From Arsenicibacter rosenii (GTDB taxonomy: Bacteria > Bacteroidota > Bacteroidia > Cytophagales > Spirosomataceae), in assembly GCF_001870735.1 (NCBI RefSeq), contig NZ_MORL01000017.1:49981-113980 (forward strand): a stretch of DNA of 64,000 nucleotides. The letters run 5' to 3'. Below, one piece after another: positions 25,774 through 33,837 of the stretch. The notes under the pieces were generated by a model, which made no database searches, had not been told where the DNA came from, and saw only the letters and a list, made by a program, of their open reading frames with translations. Every line of letters begins with the position of its first letter. Positions within the stretch are counted from its first letter, which is position 1. The position numbers were made by a program, and so were the translations under genes.

Positions 25774-26148
25774 ATGTTTAAAAAGAATTACGAAACGGTG
25801 TTCATCCTGACTCCCGTTTTATCTGAATCACAGATAAAGGACACCGTTGATAAGTTCCGCAAAGTGCTGACCGATAACGGGGCGGAGCTGGTTCACGAAG
25901 AGAACATGGGCCTGCGGAAACTGGCCTATCCAATCCAGCACAAAAATTCCGGTTATTACCAACTGTTTGAGTTCAAAGCTCCTGGTACGATCGTTGAAAG
26001 CCTGAACACAGAATATCTGCGCGATGAGCGTATTCTGCGTCACCTGGTTATTGCACTTGACAAGCACGCTGTTGATTACAACGAGCGTAAGCGGAATGGC
26101 TTAGTGGGTAAGAAGAAATCAGTTGAAACCACAGAGGAGGGCAAATAA
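25774..26148 (+). CDS. rpsF: 30S ribosomal protein S6
   Basis: The ATG at 25774 (MFKKNYETVFILTPVLSE) is chosen over an in-frame codon at 25735 that would lie upstream of the predicted transcription start; this gives 124 residues. The S6 fold is clear from YETVFILTP, GAELVHEENMGLRKLAYPIQHKNSGYY and LRDERILRHLVI. S6 binds the 30S platform together with S18, encoded 2 bases downstream. Confidence 0.98.
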   Translation: MFKKNYETVFILTPVLSESQIKDTVDKFRKVLTDNGAELVHEENMGLRKLAYPIQHKNSGYYQLFEFKAPGTIVESLNTEYLRDERILRHLVIALDKHAVDYNERKRNGLVGKKKSVETTEEGK

Positions 26149-26150
26149 TC

Positions 26151-26402
26151 ATGAGCTTGCAGAACGAATCAGTTGCAAAAAACGAAAACCGGAAAAAATA
26201 CTGCCGTTTTAAAAAATCCGGTATCAAGTATATCGACTACAAAGACGCTAACTTCCTGCTGAAGTTGCTGAACGAGCAAGGTAAAATCCTGCCTCGGCGT
26301 ATTACAGGCACAAGCCTGAAATACCAGCGGAAAGTGGCTCAGGCCGTAAAACGTGCCCGCCATATTGCTATCCTGCCTTATGTTGGGGACTCTTTAAAAT
26401 AA
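26151..26402 (+). CDS. rpsR: 30S ribosomal protein S18
   Basis: The 83-residue protein has the S18 signature KYCRFKKSGIKYIDYKDANFL and PRRITGTSLKYQRKVAQAVKRARHIAILPYV. The N-terminal zinc cysteines of some S18 proteins are reduced to one here. It starts 2 bases after rpsF. Confidence 0.98.
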   Translation: MSLQNESVAKNENRKKYCRFKKSGIKYIDYKDANFLLKLLNEQGKILPRRITGTSLKYQRKVAQAVKRARHIAILPYVGDSLK

Positions 26403-26462
26403 GTGATAGTGTGGCAGACACACTGCTGCTCTGACCACATACCACTAACAGTTTAAGACACA

Positions 26463-26903
26463 ATGGAAATCATTCTCAAAACTGATATCGCCGGCCTGGG
26501 TTATAAAAACGACGTTGTAGACGTAAAACCAGGTTACGGCCGTAACTATCTCATCCCGCAAGGGTATGCGATCATGGCGACTCCTTCTAACAAGAAGATG
26601 ATCGCTGAAAACATCCGTCAGGCTGCGCACAAAGCCGAGAAAATCAAGAACGATGCCCTGGCAATCGCTCAGAACATCGGTGACCTGATCCTGACAATCC
26701 CTGCCAAAGCAGGTGAAAGCGGTAAAATCTTCGGTCGTGTAACCAACACACAGATCGCTGATGCCCTTCGTGAAAAAGGCTTCGACATCGACCGTAAGAA
26801 AATCGCTATCGAAGACGTGAAAAATATCGGTACGTACGAAGCGACGATCGATCTTCACAAAGAAGTTAAGCACAAAGTAAAGGTTGATGTTATAAGCGAA
26901 TAA
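26463..26903 (+). CDS. rplI: 50S ribosomal protein L9
   Basis: The 146-residue protein has the L9 N-domain signature (MEIILKTDIAGLGYKNDVVDVKPGYGRNYLIPQGYA), the long central helix, and a C-terminal RNA-binding domain (KAGESGKIFGRVTNTQIADAL). It is the last gene of the operon, 60 bases after rpsR, followed by a terminator. Confidence 0.98.
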   Translation: MEIILKTDIAGLGYKNDVVDVKPGYGRNYLIPQGYAIMATPSNKKMIAENIRQAAHKAEKIKNDALAIAQNIGDLILTIPAKAGESGKIFGRVTNTQIADALREKGFDIDRKKIAIEDVKNIGTYEATIDLHKEVKHKVKVDVISE

Positions 26904-26943
26904 GCTGAAACGCAGCTCGTTACCGAGTGAAAGTTTGTAGCAG

Positions 26944-26970
26944 AAACGGACCTATTCGGTCCGTTTTTTT
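26944..26970 (+). terminator. Terminator of the rpsF-rpsR-rplI operon
   Basis: AAACGGACC (26944-26952) pairs with GGTCCGTTT (26958-26966) over a 5-base loop, followed by a T-run to 26970, 41 bases after the rplI stop. Confidence 0.9.
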
Positions 26971-26981
26971 GTTTTATACGT

Positions 26982-27977
26982 ATGCAATTCCATACTGAAC
27001 TGACACCCGAAAAACTGCCCGAATCACTCCGGCTCACCGACCGGATTGTGACCATGGGCTCCTGTTTCGCCGATGTAATGGGCCGGCAGCTGGCTGATCA
27101 TAAACTGACGGTGCTGGCTAACCCCTTCGGGACTGTATTTAATGCCGTCTCGATCGGTAAACTCCTGACAATGGCTATTGACGGCGGTATGCCCGACGAA
27201 GCGTTGTATGCGGAACGGGACGGCAGCTGGTTTCATTATGACTTTCACTCGTCATGTTGGGGAAGTAGCCGGGAGGAGTTGCGCACCAAACTGACCGGCC
27301 TGCTGGACACGACCCGGCAGGCACTGCTCCGGGCCGACTGGCTAATGATTACCCTCGGGACTGCCATGGTTTACCGGCATACCGGGACGGAGACGGTCGT
27401 TGCCAACTGTCATAAAATGCCGGCATCCCTGTTCGAAAAGTACCTCTACGCACAGGATCATCTCCGCGACGAACTACAGCAGGTAGTCCGGAAATTGCGC
27501 CGAACGAATCCGAACCTCCGGGTGTTGTTAACCGTAAGTCCGGTCCGGCACACGCGGGATACCTTGCCGGTTAATCAGGTAAGTAAGTCGATGCTCCGGC
27601 TGATTTGTCATGAGCTGACTGTTTGGGAAAAAGCCGTGTATTACTTCCCGGCGTATGAAATTATGGTCGATGATCTCCGCGATTACCGGTTCTACGAGGC
27701 TGATCTGATTCATCCGAACGGGCAGGCACAGGAATACATCTTTGAAAAATTTGTTCAGAGCGCGTTTGATACCGAACTTCGCACTTTCGTAACGGAGTGG
27801 GATAGTATCCGCAAATCGTTGGCACACCGGCCACTACATGGGCCAACGAAAGCACATCAGGCGTTTCTTCAGCAATTACTGACAAAACTCGAACGCTTAC
27901 AGGATCGCATTGATGTAACGGATGAACTGGCCCTGGTACGCAGTGGTCTAACTGATTATAAGCATGTCTACGTATAA
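26982..27977 (+). CDS. GSCFA-domain protein
   Basis: The 331-residue protein contains the motif that names the family, TMGSCFADVMGRQL (residues ~23-36), followed by LANPFGTVFNAVSIGKLL, FHYDFHSSCWGSSREEL and LMITLGTAMVYRH. LTVSPVRHTRD and DLIHPNGQAQEYIFEKF resemble the later blocks of SGNH-type hydrolases. GSCFA proteins are widespread in Bacteroidota, and their substrate is not established. No signal peptide is seen. It overlaps mrp by 14 bases, so the two are co-translated. Confidence 0.93.
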   Translation: MQFHTELTPEKLPESLRLTDRIVTMGSCFADVMGRQLADHKLTVLANPFGTVFNAVSIGKLLTMAIDGGMPDEALYAERDGSWFHYDFHSSCWGSSREELRTKLTGLLDTTRQALLRADWLMITLGTAMVYRHTGTETVVANCHKMPASLFEKYLYAQDHLRDELQQVVRKLRRTNPNLRVLLTVSPVRHTRDTLPVNQVSKSMLRLICHELTVWEKAVYYFPAYEIMVDDLRDYRFYEADLIHPNGQAQEYIFEKFVQSAFDTELRTFVTEWDSIRKSLAHRPLHGPTKAHQAFLQQLLTKLERLQDRIDVTDELALVRSGLTDYKHVYV

Positions 27978-29073
27978 ATTAACCAAAGAGTCGGTATTGG
28001 CGGCTCTGAGTCATGTAGAGGAGCCGGATCTGAAAAAAGATCTGGTGTCGCTCGGCATGATTAAAGATATTGAACTGGGGATCGATCAGGTCTTCTTCAC
28101 GGTAGTGCTGACAACGCCTGCCTGCCCGCTTAAGGAACTGATCCGTAAACGGTGTGAAGATGCCATTCACACACATATCGGTCCTGCCATTCAGGTGAAG
28201 GTAAATCTGACGGCCGATGTAACGTCGACACGCTATAATGCACCGGTTTTGCCGGGCGTGAAAAACATCATTGCCATTGCATCGGGTAAAGGCGGGGTCG
28301 GCAAATCAACGGTAACGGCAAACCTCGCGGTGGCCCTGCATAAGTCAGGGGCGAAGGTAGGGATTATCGATGCCGATATTTCAGGCCCTTCGATGCCGGT
28401 GATGTTCGGGGCGGAAGATATTCAGCCCGGCGTGAGTCAGGTTGATGGCAAGAATATGCTGCATCCGGTACAGCAGTTCGGCGTCAAGATTATGTCAATC
28501 GGTTTTCTGACCCCGCCCGACAGCGCAATTGTATGGCGCGGGCCGATGGCGAGTCAGGCATTACGCCAGTTTTTTGCTGATACCAACTGGGGCGAACTGG
28601 ATTACCTGCTGATTGACCTGCCGCCGGGTACAAGTGATATTCACCTGACGCTGGTACAGACTGTGCCGGTAACGGGTGCTGTGATTGTAACGACGCCGCA
28701 GAAAGTAGCCCTGGCGGATGCTGTAAAAGGGCTGGCCATGTTCCGGCAACCGCAAATTAATGTGCCGGTGCTGGGTGTGATCGAAAATATGGCCTGGTTT
28801 ACACCGGCCGAACTCCCTGACCACAAATACCCGATTTTCGGCAAAGGCGGAGGCCAGGCCCTGGCCGATAAGTTTTCGGTGCCGCTGCTGGCGCAGGTGC
28901 CGCTGGTGCAGAGCGTACGTGAAGCCGGTGACGAAGGAAAACCGGCGGTAATCGGTAACGACAATCCGGCAACCGAAGCGTTTAAGGCTGCGGCCGAAGC
29001 CCTGGCACAGCAGGTGGCAATTCGTAATGCCACCCAGGATCAGACCAAACGGGTAGAAATCGTTCGCGGGTAG
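27964..29073 (+). CDS. mrp: Mrp/ApbC-family P-loop ATPase (Fe-S cluster carrier)
   Basis: The 369-residue protein has an N-terminal MIP18/DUF59 domain (~1-90, HVEEPDLKKDLVSLGMI, TTPACPLKE). The deviant Walker A GKGGVGKST (~107-115), the DADISGPSMP switch and DLPPGTSDIHLT follow. The family assembles or transfers Fe-S clusters using a C-terminal CxxC; at that position this protein reads ENMAWFTPAELPDHKY, with no cysteine pair, as I recall for Bacteroidota Mrp proteins. A NifU-domain gene follows 80 bases on, consistent with Fe-S work. Confidence 0.93.
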   Translation: MSTYKLTKESVLAALSHVEEPDLKKDLVSLGMIKDIELGIDQVFFTVVLTTPACPLKELIRKRCEDAIHTHIGPAIQVKVNLTADVTSTRYNAPVLPGVKNIIAIASGKGGVGKSTVTANLAVALHKSGAKVGIIDADISGPSMPVMFGAEDIQPGVSQVDGKNMLHPVQQFGVKIMSIGFLTPPDSAIVWRGPMASQALRQFFADTNWGELDYLLIDLPPGTSDIHLTLVQTVPVTGAVIVTTPQKVALADAVKGLAMFRQPQINVPVLGVIENMAWFTPAELPDHKYPIFGKGGGQALADKFSVPLLAQVPLVQSVREAGDEGKPAVIGNDNPATEAFKAAAEALAQQVAIRNATQDQTKRVEIVRG

Positions 29074-29153
29074 TAGCCGGCGGCGTATATTCGTTGCTTA
29101 ACTTGCGCTTTCTGACGAATTAATAGTAAATTTACCGACAAATAAGACAATTC

Positions 29154-29417
29154 ATGCAAACGGCGGTAGGACACGATTTAAAAGATAGAGTAGAACGTGC
29201 ATTAGACAGTATCCGGCCTTACCTGAAGGCAGATGGCGGTAATGTACGGGTTGTGGATATTTCGGAAACCAACGTTGTGCGGCTGGAGCTGGAAGGCTCT
29301 TGCGGAAGCTGTCCGATGTCGGCCATGACCTTTAAGGGCGGTCTCGAAGAAGCCGTGCTGAAAGCTGTACCTGAAATCACGAAAGTAGAAGCCATCAATA
29401 TTACGCCGGTTGCGTAG
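29154..29417 (+). CDS. NifU-domain Fe-S scaffold/carrier protein
   Basis: The 87-residue protein is a single C-terminal NifU domain: VERALDSIRPYLKADGGNVRVVDI, then the cluster-binding CGSCPMS and FKGGLEEAVLKAVPEI. The CxxC pair can hold a 4Fe-4S cluster at a dimer interface. It follows mrp, so the two likely act together. A terminator comes 44 bases after the stop. Confidence 0.94.
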   Translation: MQTAVGHDLKDRVERALDSIRPYLKADGGNVRVVDISETNVVRLELEGSCGSCPMSAMTFKGGLEEAVLKAVPEITKVEAINITPVA

Positions 29418-29460
29418 GGCTATGCGATTAATATTTTACCGGAACGTATGTTTCCGGAAG

Positions 29461-29490
29461 GCCGTCTGTCTTAAAACAGGCGGCTTTTTC
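29461..29490 (+). terminator. Terminator after the NifU-domain gene
   Basis: GCCGTCTGT pairs with ACAGGCGGC (one G-T wobble), followed by TTTTTC. A smaller hairpin, CCGGAA/TTCCGG, lies just upstream. Confidence 0.8.
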
Positions 29491-29552
29491 GTTTCTTTGC
29501 ATGACGACACGTCACTAATACGCTCAATCACCCAATCACTCAGCAACTAATT

Positions 29553-31184
29553 GTGAGAGTAGGAATTTTCTTCGGAGGGCCGTCGCGTGAGCGCGAGGTA
29601 TCATTTATGGGAGGCCGTACGGCTTACCACTATTTAGACAAATCGTTGTTCGAACCCGTTCTGATTTTTGTGAGCGGTTGGGGCCGGTTCTATCACGTTT
29701 CGCCTGAGTTTCTGGAACATGGTGCTATCCGTGACGCCCTGCCGAAAGACGGTGGTTTCTCGGTTTATGATGAATCACTGGAAGAAGACGAATTTGACGA
29801 AGGGGAGTCAATCGAACCGGACTGGTTTGAAGACTACTTTGATATTGCGTTTCTGGCCATGCATGGTCCTGACTGCGAGGATGGTGCTATCCAGGGGCTG
29901 TTCGAATGGTTCAAGATACCGTATACCGGTCCCGGCCTGATCGGCTCGGCCATCGGGATCAATAAAATCCTGCAAAATCACCTGATTGCACTGGTAAACG
30001 GACAGGAGAAAAAGACCGCCGTAGTAAACCGGACGGATTGGGAGCAGGCCGATAAAGCCGCTTATTTCGATTCGCTGGTAGAGCACCTGGGCTTGCCGGT
30101 GGTGGTAAAGGCCCCGCACCAGGGCTCGTCGATCGGGGTAGCCATTGTGCGGGAAAAGAATCTGGATAAGTTTATCAAATCGGTGGATCAATGCTTTTTC
30201 AAACAAGTCGTTGAACCGGCCGACTGGACGGCGTTGAGCGGAGATGAAAAGGCGGCCTTTGCGCAGCAGGTGGCACAACTGGACCAGGGTATCGGCTATC
30301 CGGTGGTCCTGGAAAAAACGGGCGAATACCTGATGGGGCCTGTGCAGCTCATTGCCTGCCTGGATCAGCTGACGGCGGAGTCGGCGGACAGCATCGTGCT
30401 GAGCTCGCTGAACGCCGAAGATGAGGTTCTGTTCGAGGAGTTTATCAGCGGCCAGGAGTTTTCATGCGGGGTGATTCAGGACGATACCGGAACCGCCATT
30501 GCCTTGCCGCCAACGGAAGTATACAACGTCGAAAGCTTCGATTTTGCGTCGAAATACCTGTCGAACGTGACAAAAAAGCGGATTCCGGTCGATACTACGC
30601 TCGAAAACAACCGCAAAATCCAGCAGGCAGTCAGCACGGTGTTCTCAAAACTGGGTATTAACGTGTATTCACGCATCGACGGCTTTCTGACGGCCGACGG
30701 GCGCGTGCTGCTGCACGATCCGAATACCATTCCGGGTATGTCGCCGGCCTCGCTGATTTTCAAACAGATGGCTGAGGTGGGCATGAACCTGACCAACTCG
30801 TTGACGTACCTGATCCGGCAGTCGTTGCGGGAGCGCATCCGGACCGGTAAAGACACGTTCCGCCTGAAAACGATGCTGGCCGAACTGGACAGACAACTAG
30901 CTGCCCGCAAAGCCAGTCCGTTACCGGTACAGGAGGTGAGCTTCGGGGGCAGTGACGAAGCCTATGCCGACGCTAAAGCCACTTATAACCGGTTGGCCGC
31001 CGAAGGGCAGGTGCGGCCGGAGCTGGTATACGAAGCCGCCGATGGCAGCAAAACAACGCTGGCTGTCTGGGCGCTGTTTAAAGACACGGTCGCCGATCTG
31101 GAGCAGGCACTGGCGCAGCCGCGGCATCCGTTGCTGACAGAAACCGCCGACCGGCTCCGGCATATTACGGAGCAATACGTTTAA
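29553..31184 (+). CDS. Long D-alanine-D-alanine ligase-like ATP-grasp protein
   Basis: The GTG start gives MRVGIFFGGPSREREVS, the normal Ddl beginning. Ddl motifs follow: HGPDCEDGAIQGLFEWFKIPYTG, VVVKAPHQGSSIGVAIV, and DPNTIPGMSP near residue 388. Ddl joins two D-alanines for peptidoglycan. At 543 residues it is ~200 longer than usual, with an insertion between the two ATP-grasp lobes and ~110 extra C-terminal residues. The metal-binding Glu before NT is Asp here. No mur or other ddl gene is near. It may be the cell's Ddl or a ligase for another substrate. Confidence 0.8.
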   Translation: MRVGIFFGGPSREREVSFMGGRTAYHYLDKSLFEPVLIFVSGWGRFYHVSPEFLEHGAIRDALPKDGGFSVYDESLEEDEFDEGESIEPDWFEDYFDIAFLAMHGPDCEDGAIQGLFEWFKIPYTGPGLIGSAIGINKILQNHLIALVNGQEKKTAVVNRTDWEQADKAAYFDSLVEHLGLPVVVKAPHQGSSIGVAIVREKNLDKFIKSVDQCFFKQVVEPADWTALSGDEKAAFAQQVAQLDQGIGYPVVLEKTGEYLMGPVQLIACLDQLTAESADSIVLSSLNAEDEVLFEEFISGQEFSCGVIQDDTGTAIALPPTEVYNVESFDFASKYLSNVTKKRIPVDTTLENNRKIQQAVSTVFSKLGINVYSRIDGFLTADGRVLLHDPNTIPGMSPASLIFKQMAEVGMNLTNSLTYLIRQSLRERIRTGKDTFRLKTMLAELDRQLAARKASPLPVQEVSFGGSDEAYADAKATYNRLAAEGQVRPELVYEAADGSKTTLAVWALFKDTVADLEQALAQPRHPLLTETADRLRHITEQYV

Positions 31185-31211
31185 TTCTTGTAGTACAGCA
31201 TTCTATTTGCG

Positions 31212-31248
31212 CAGAAGCGACAAGGCCATGCCTTGTCGCTTCTGTTTT
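31212..31248. terminator. Perfect 15-bp hairpin after the ATP-grasp gene (repeat family F)
   Basis: CAGAAGCGACAAGGC (31212-31226) pairs perfectly with GCCTTGTCGCTTCTG (31230-31244) over a 3-base loop, then TTTT. The geometry (15-bp arms, 3-base loop) equals that of family A. It separates two convergent genes. Confidence 0.8.
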
Positions 31249-31262
31249 GGCGTTCAAATAAC

Positions 31263-31469
31263 TTATTCCCGCTGGTATTCCAGCAGGTCGCCGGGCTGGC
31301 AGTCGAGGGCTTCGCAGAGGGCTTCGAGGGTTTCGAAGCGGATGGCCCGTGCCTTGCCGGTTTTCAGAATGGATAAGTTTGCCATCGTAATGCCGACTTT
31401 CTCCGACAGCTCGGTCAGGGACATTTTCCGACGGGCCATCATCACATCTACGTTCACAACAATCGGCAT
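31263..31469 (-). CDS. XRE/Cro-type helix-turn-helix regulator (YozG-like)
   Basis: The 68-residue protein is one Cro/C1 domain: MSLTELSEKVGITMANLSILKTGKARAIRFETLEALCEALDCQPGDLLEY. Small regulators of this type are commonly encoded next to DUF2975 membrane proteins; here it is the last gene after three of them, 4 bases from the nearest stop. It probably controls the cassette. Confidence 0.9.
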   Translation of the reverse strand: MPIVVNVDVMMARRKMSLTELSEKVGITMANLSILKTGKARAIRFETLEALCEALDCQPGDLLEYQRE

Positions 31470-31473
31470 ATTC

Positions 31474-32208
31474 CTAAATCGTTAAGTCTTTTTCCTGTTG
31501 CAGCTGCGTTCCGAACCGGAAGGCCTGCGCAAAGACGAGCAAAGTTAACCCTGCCCACAGCCACATCCAGTTATCCGGCCACAAAAAAGGTTGTTGCCAG
31601 TCCTCGTGGAAGCCTTTAGCCGCCAGATAACGCCAGGCGGCCGCATGACTCAGATTCATAATGAGATTGTACGCAAAAAAATAACCCGTGATGATCCAGC
31701 CCACCGTTTGACATCGTTTCCAGATCGGGTGGCTAAAGTAGATTTCATAGGTAAGTGCCCGGAACATGTTTCGCAGCAGATAGTTTGCCCAAAGCAGACT
31801 GCCGATATAGAGCAACAATCGCAGGTATCCAAGGATGATAAGGGCAGCCGGAATGGTTCGGAAATCCTGCCAGGAGCCAATCGTAAACGTTAACAGATAG
31901 GGCGCAACGTTATTCTCTGCCAGCTTAATGTCTACGGGCGGGTTGACGGATAGGGTATCTTTCCGCGGATGATCCGGTAATGTATGAGGGCGGGAAAGGT
32001 GCCCTGCAACCGGGAACGTAAGGGCCGTACGGAGCCCCCCGCTCCTGGTTGTTTTATGTCCGGCATTGCCGCCGGTTCGGGCTTCATACCAATGCGCCAC
32101 GCCGACTATCAGCGGAAGACAGAGTGCCAGGCAGTAGATGGTAATTTGTCCGAAAAAGAGGGTGTCAAATATGCGGTAAATCCAGCGGATCAGTGGTGTT
32201 GATTTCAT
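31474..32208 (-). CDS. DUF2975 membrane protein, copy a
   Basis: The 244-residue protein has four hydrophobic segments (~15-40, ~120-150, ~175-200, ~215-235), with a periplasmic loop of ~80 residues after the first. It ends QLQQEKDLTI, the tail seen in all three copies. DUF2975 proteins have no known biochemical activity; their linkage to XRE regulators suggests a membrane sensor that controls the regulator. It sits 46 bases after copy b, and a C8 tract lies just before its ATG. Confidence 0.85.
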   Translation of the reverse strand: MKSTPLIRWIYRIFDTLFFGQITIYCLALCLPLIVGVAHWYEARTGGNAGHKTTRSGGLRTALTFPVAGHLSRPHTLPDHPRKDTLSVNPPVDIKLAENNVAPYLLTFTIGSWQDFRTIPAALIILGYLRLLLYIGSLLWANYLLRNMFRALTYEIYFSHPIWKRCQTVGWIITGYFFAYNLIMNLSHAAAWRYLAAKGFHEDWQQPFLWPDNWMWLWAGLTLLVFAQAFRFGTQLQQEKDLTI

Positions 32209-32209
32209 A

Positions 32210-32217
32210 GGGGGGGG
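32210..32217 (-). repeat. C8 homopolymer next to the start codon of DUF2975 copy a
   Basis: On the coding strand eight C residues end one base before the ATG (32208). Length change by slippage would alter the spacing or structure of the translation start region. It is a candidate site for variable expression. Confidence 0.5.
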
Positions 32218-32254
32218 CTTTTTAAAACTTCCGGGAAGTTGAAGGAGGGAGTCA

Positions 32255-32902
32255 TCAAATCGTTAGTTCATTTTCCTGTTTCAGCTCCACACCCTGCCGG
32301 AATACTTCGGCAAGGGCAATAATCAGCAGGCCTGTCAGCCAGTTGCCGACTACATTATAACTAGCAGGGCTACTGTAACCGATGTTGTTTTGTCGTAGCA
32401 AGCCAACAATAAATGGCTTTATGAACCACCAGGGCAACTTACTAATGACCTCGCTTAAAATCAGGCACACGCCAATCCAGCGGATACGCCGAACATTGGC
32501 GTGTTGAAAAACTGAGTCAGTTCCTATCGTATCTATCACCTTTTTTAAACACCAGAGTAGGTAAAGAAAGATAAGGCCCTGAAAGGCATAAGGAATATAA
32601 ATAGCTGCATAGACCCAGCTGTCTTTTCTAAATGCATTAGCATCGTCATACGCAAACGAAAGAGATAAACTTGCTGGATTTATATGAATAAGCCGCCCTC
32701 CTTCACGAAGTGTAGTGCGGTCATTTGGGTTGGCAACTGCCAATGCCGGGTTAATCGAAAAAAAGTGGTACTTCCCAATCAGGCAATCTTTAGCTTCCTG
32801 AATCAGAACAGCGCAGAACAGCAGCAGGCTTGCCCAGAAGAGAAGGGTAACGCCGGTTTTCAGGATGCGGAGTGATACAATATAGGAATAATTGGTTGAC
32901 AT
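32255..32902 (-). CDS. DUF2975 membrane protein, copy b
   Basis: The ATG at 32902 (MSTNYSYIV) is preferred over an in-frame TTG at 32911; this gives 215 residues. It has the same layout as copies a and c: a first membrane helix at ~15-35, a periplasmic loop, three later hydrophobic segments and the tail ELKQENELTI. Its sequence is only distantly similar to the other two outside the helices and tail, so the array is not a recent duplication. It starts 11 bases after copy c. Confidence 0.83.
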   Translation of the reverse strand: MSTNYSYIVSLRILKTGVTLLFWASLLLFCAVLIQEAKDCLIGKYHFFSINPALAVANPNDRTTLREGGRLIHINPASLSLSFAYDDANAFRKDSWVYAAIYIPYAFQGLIFLYLLWCLKKVIDTIGTDSVFQHANVRRIRWIGVCLILSEVISKLPWWFIKPFIVGLLRQNNIGYSSPASYNVVGNWLTGLLIIALAEVFRQGVELKQENELTI

Positions 32903-32913
32903 AGTTTTCAAGG

Positions 32914-33630
32914 TTAAATAGTTAATTCATGCTCTTGCTGTAACTGTTTGCCATAGGTAAAAACCCGTTCGAGGGCAAGTATGCTGATTCCGCAAATCAC
33001 AGGTAATAGCCCATCTGGTAGTTGGGTACTTATTGCAAAGACTGATTTGACAAGAAAACCATGCTGTTCCAGATAACGGATTGCTAATTGGTTCTGTATG
33101 GCTACTATACCCATTTCTAAGAGACCGTACCACACAAGGCCTTTTCCCACATGACGAATGTATCTTGTTTGATGCTCCCCGAATAGTTTGTCATAATGTA
33201 AATCACGGAACAGACGTCTCAAAAAATACACAATCCACAGCAAAAGAAGCATTGATAGGGTATGTAGGGCAATCGTTAACCACATAGGACCAGGTAAAGC
33301 TATCAGACCCTCGACAGACGTTACCTGGAACGTTAACAAGTACCCGGATTGCCCTGACCCTTGCGTTAAAAATGTATGTGGAGTGGCTTGTAGAGTGTAT
33401 TGCCACTTAGTTGGTGTATCCCAGTCAGCACGTTGTTTGGCTGGTGTAATCTCGGTATGCAGATGTGTTCCCAATGTCACTGATAAATGGTTGGGGTGTT
33501 CTGTCGTAGCTGAGTAAACCCAGGCATACCAGATCGCTACAGGAAAAATCGCGATAAGCAAAAGCTGAATGTAAAATAAGGCGTTGAAGGTCCTGAACGC
33601 CCAGTGTACGAAAGACGGTGATTTCATCAT
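32914..33630 (-). CDS. DUF2975 membrane protein, copy c
   Basis: Two adjacent ATGs (33630, 33627) give MMKSPSFVHWAFRTFNALFY; an upstream TTG frame to 33660 is not favoured (238 residues). It has a first helix at ~12-38, a long loop with TEHPNHLSVTLGTHLHTEITPAKQ, three later helices and the tail KQLQQEHELTI. It is the first gene of the four-gene operon. An A/T-rich gap of ~130 bases separates it from the divergent phosphohexomutase promoter. Confidence 0.83.
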   Translation of the reverse strand: MMKSPSFVHWAFRTFNALFYIQLLLIAIFPVAIWYAWVYSATTEHPNHLSVTLGTHLHTEITPAKQRADWDTPTKWQYTLQATPHTFLTQGSGQSGYLLTFQVTSVEGLIALPGPMWLTIALHTLSMLLLLWIVYFLRRLFRDLHYDKLFGEHQTRYIRHVGKGLVWYGLLEMGIVAIQNQLAIRYLEQHGFLVKSVFAISTQLPDGLLPVICGISILALERVFTYGKQLQQEHELTI

Positions 33631-33760
33631 GGCGGTTAAGTCATCGTTAATTCCCTGCAAATCTGAATTCTTTTTTTATAAGAGTCAATATATTTTTATT
33701 GATAAACAATAAATATTTTATGATAATCAATCAGGTGATCCGGCTGTTTACTGACAGGAC

Positions 33761-33790
33761 TTGCCAACATGAAGGAGAATTGTAATTTTG
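33761..33790 (+). promoter_or_regulatory. Promoter of the phosphohexomutase gene
   Basis: TTG (33761-33763), 19 bases, TAATTTTG (33783-33790) match the Bacteroidota promoter pattern. It lies downstream of the in-frame ATG at 33769, so the true start must be the later ATG at 33838. Confidence 0.7.
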
Positions 33791-33837
33791 GCAGCACCAT
33801 TTTATCTGAACTCTCGCAATTCAATATAAAAACCCAA

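Noticed and set aside
31263..33630. Toxin-antitoxin or phage-defence system
   Set aside because: The XRE gene suggested it, but its partners are DUF2975 membrane proteins, which have no toxin or effector motifs; no nuclease, TIR, ATPase or protease domain is present.
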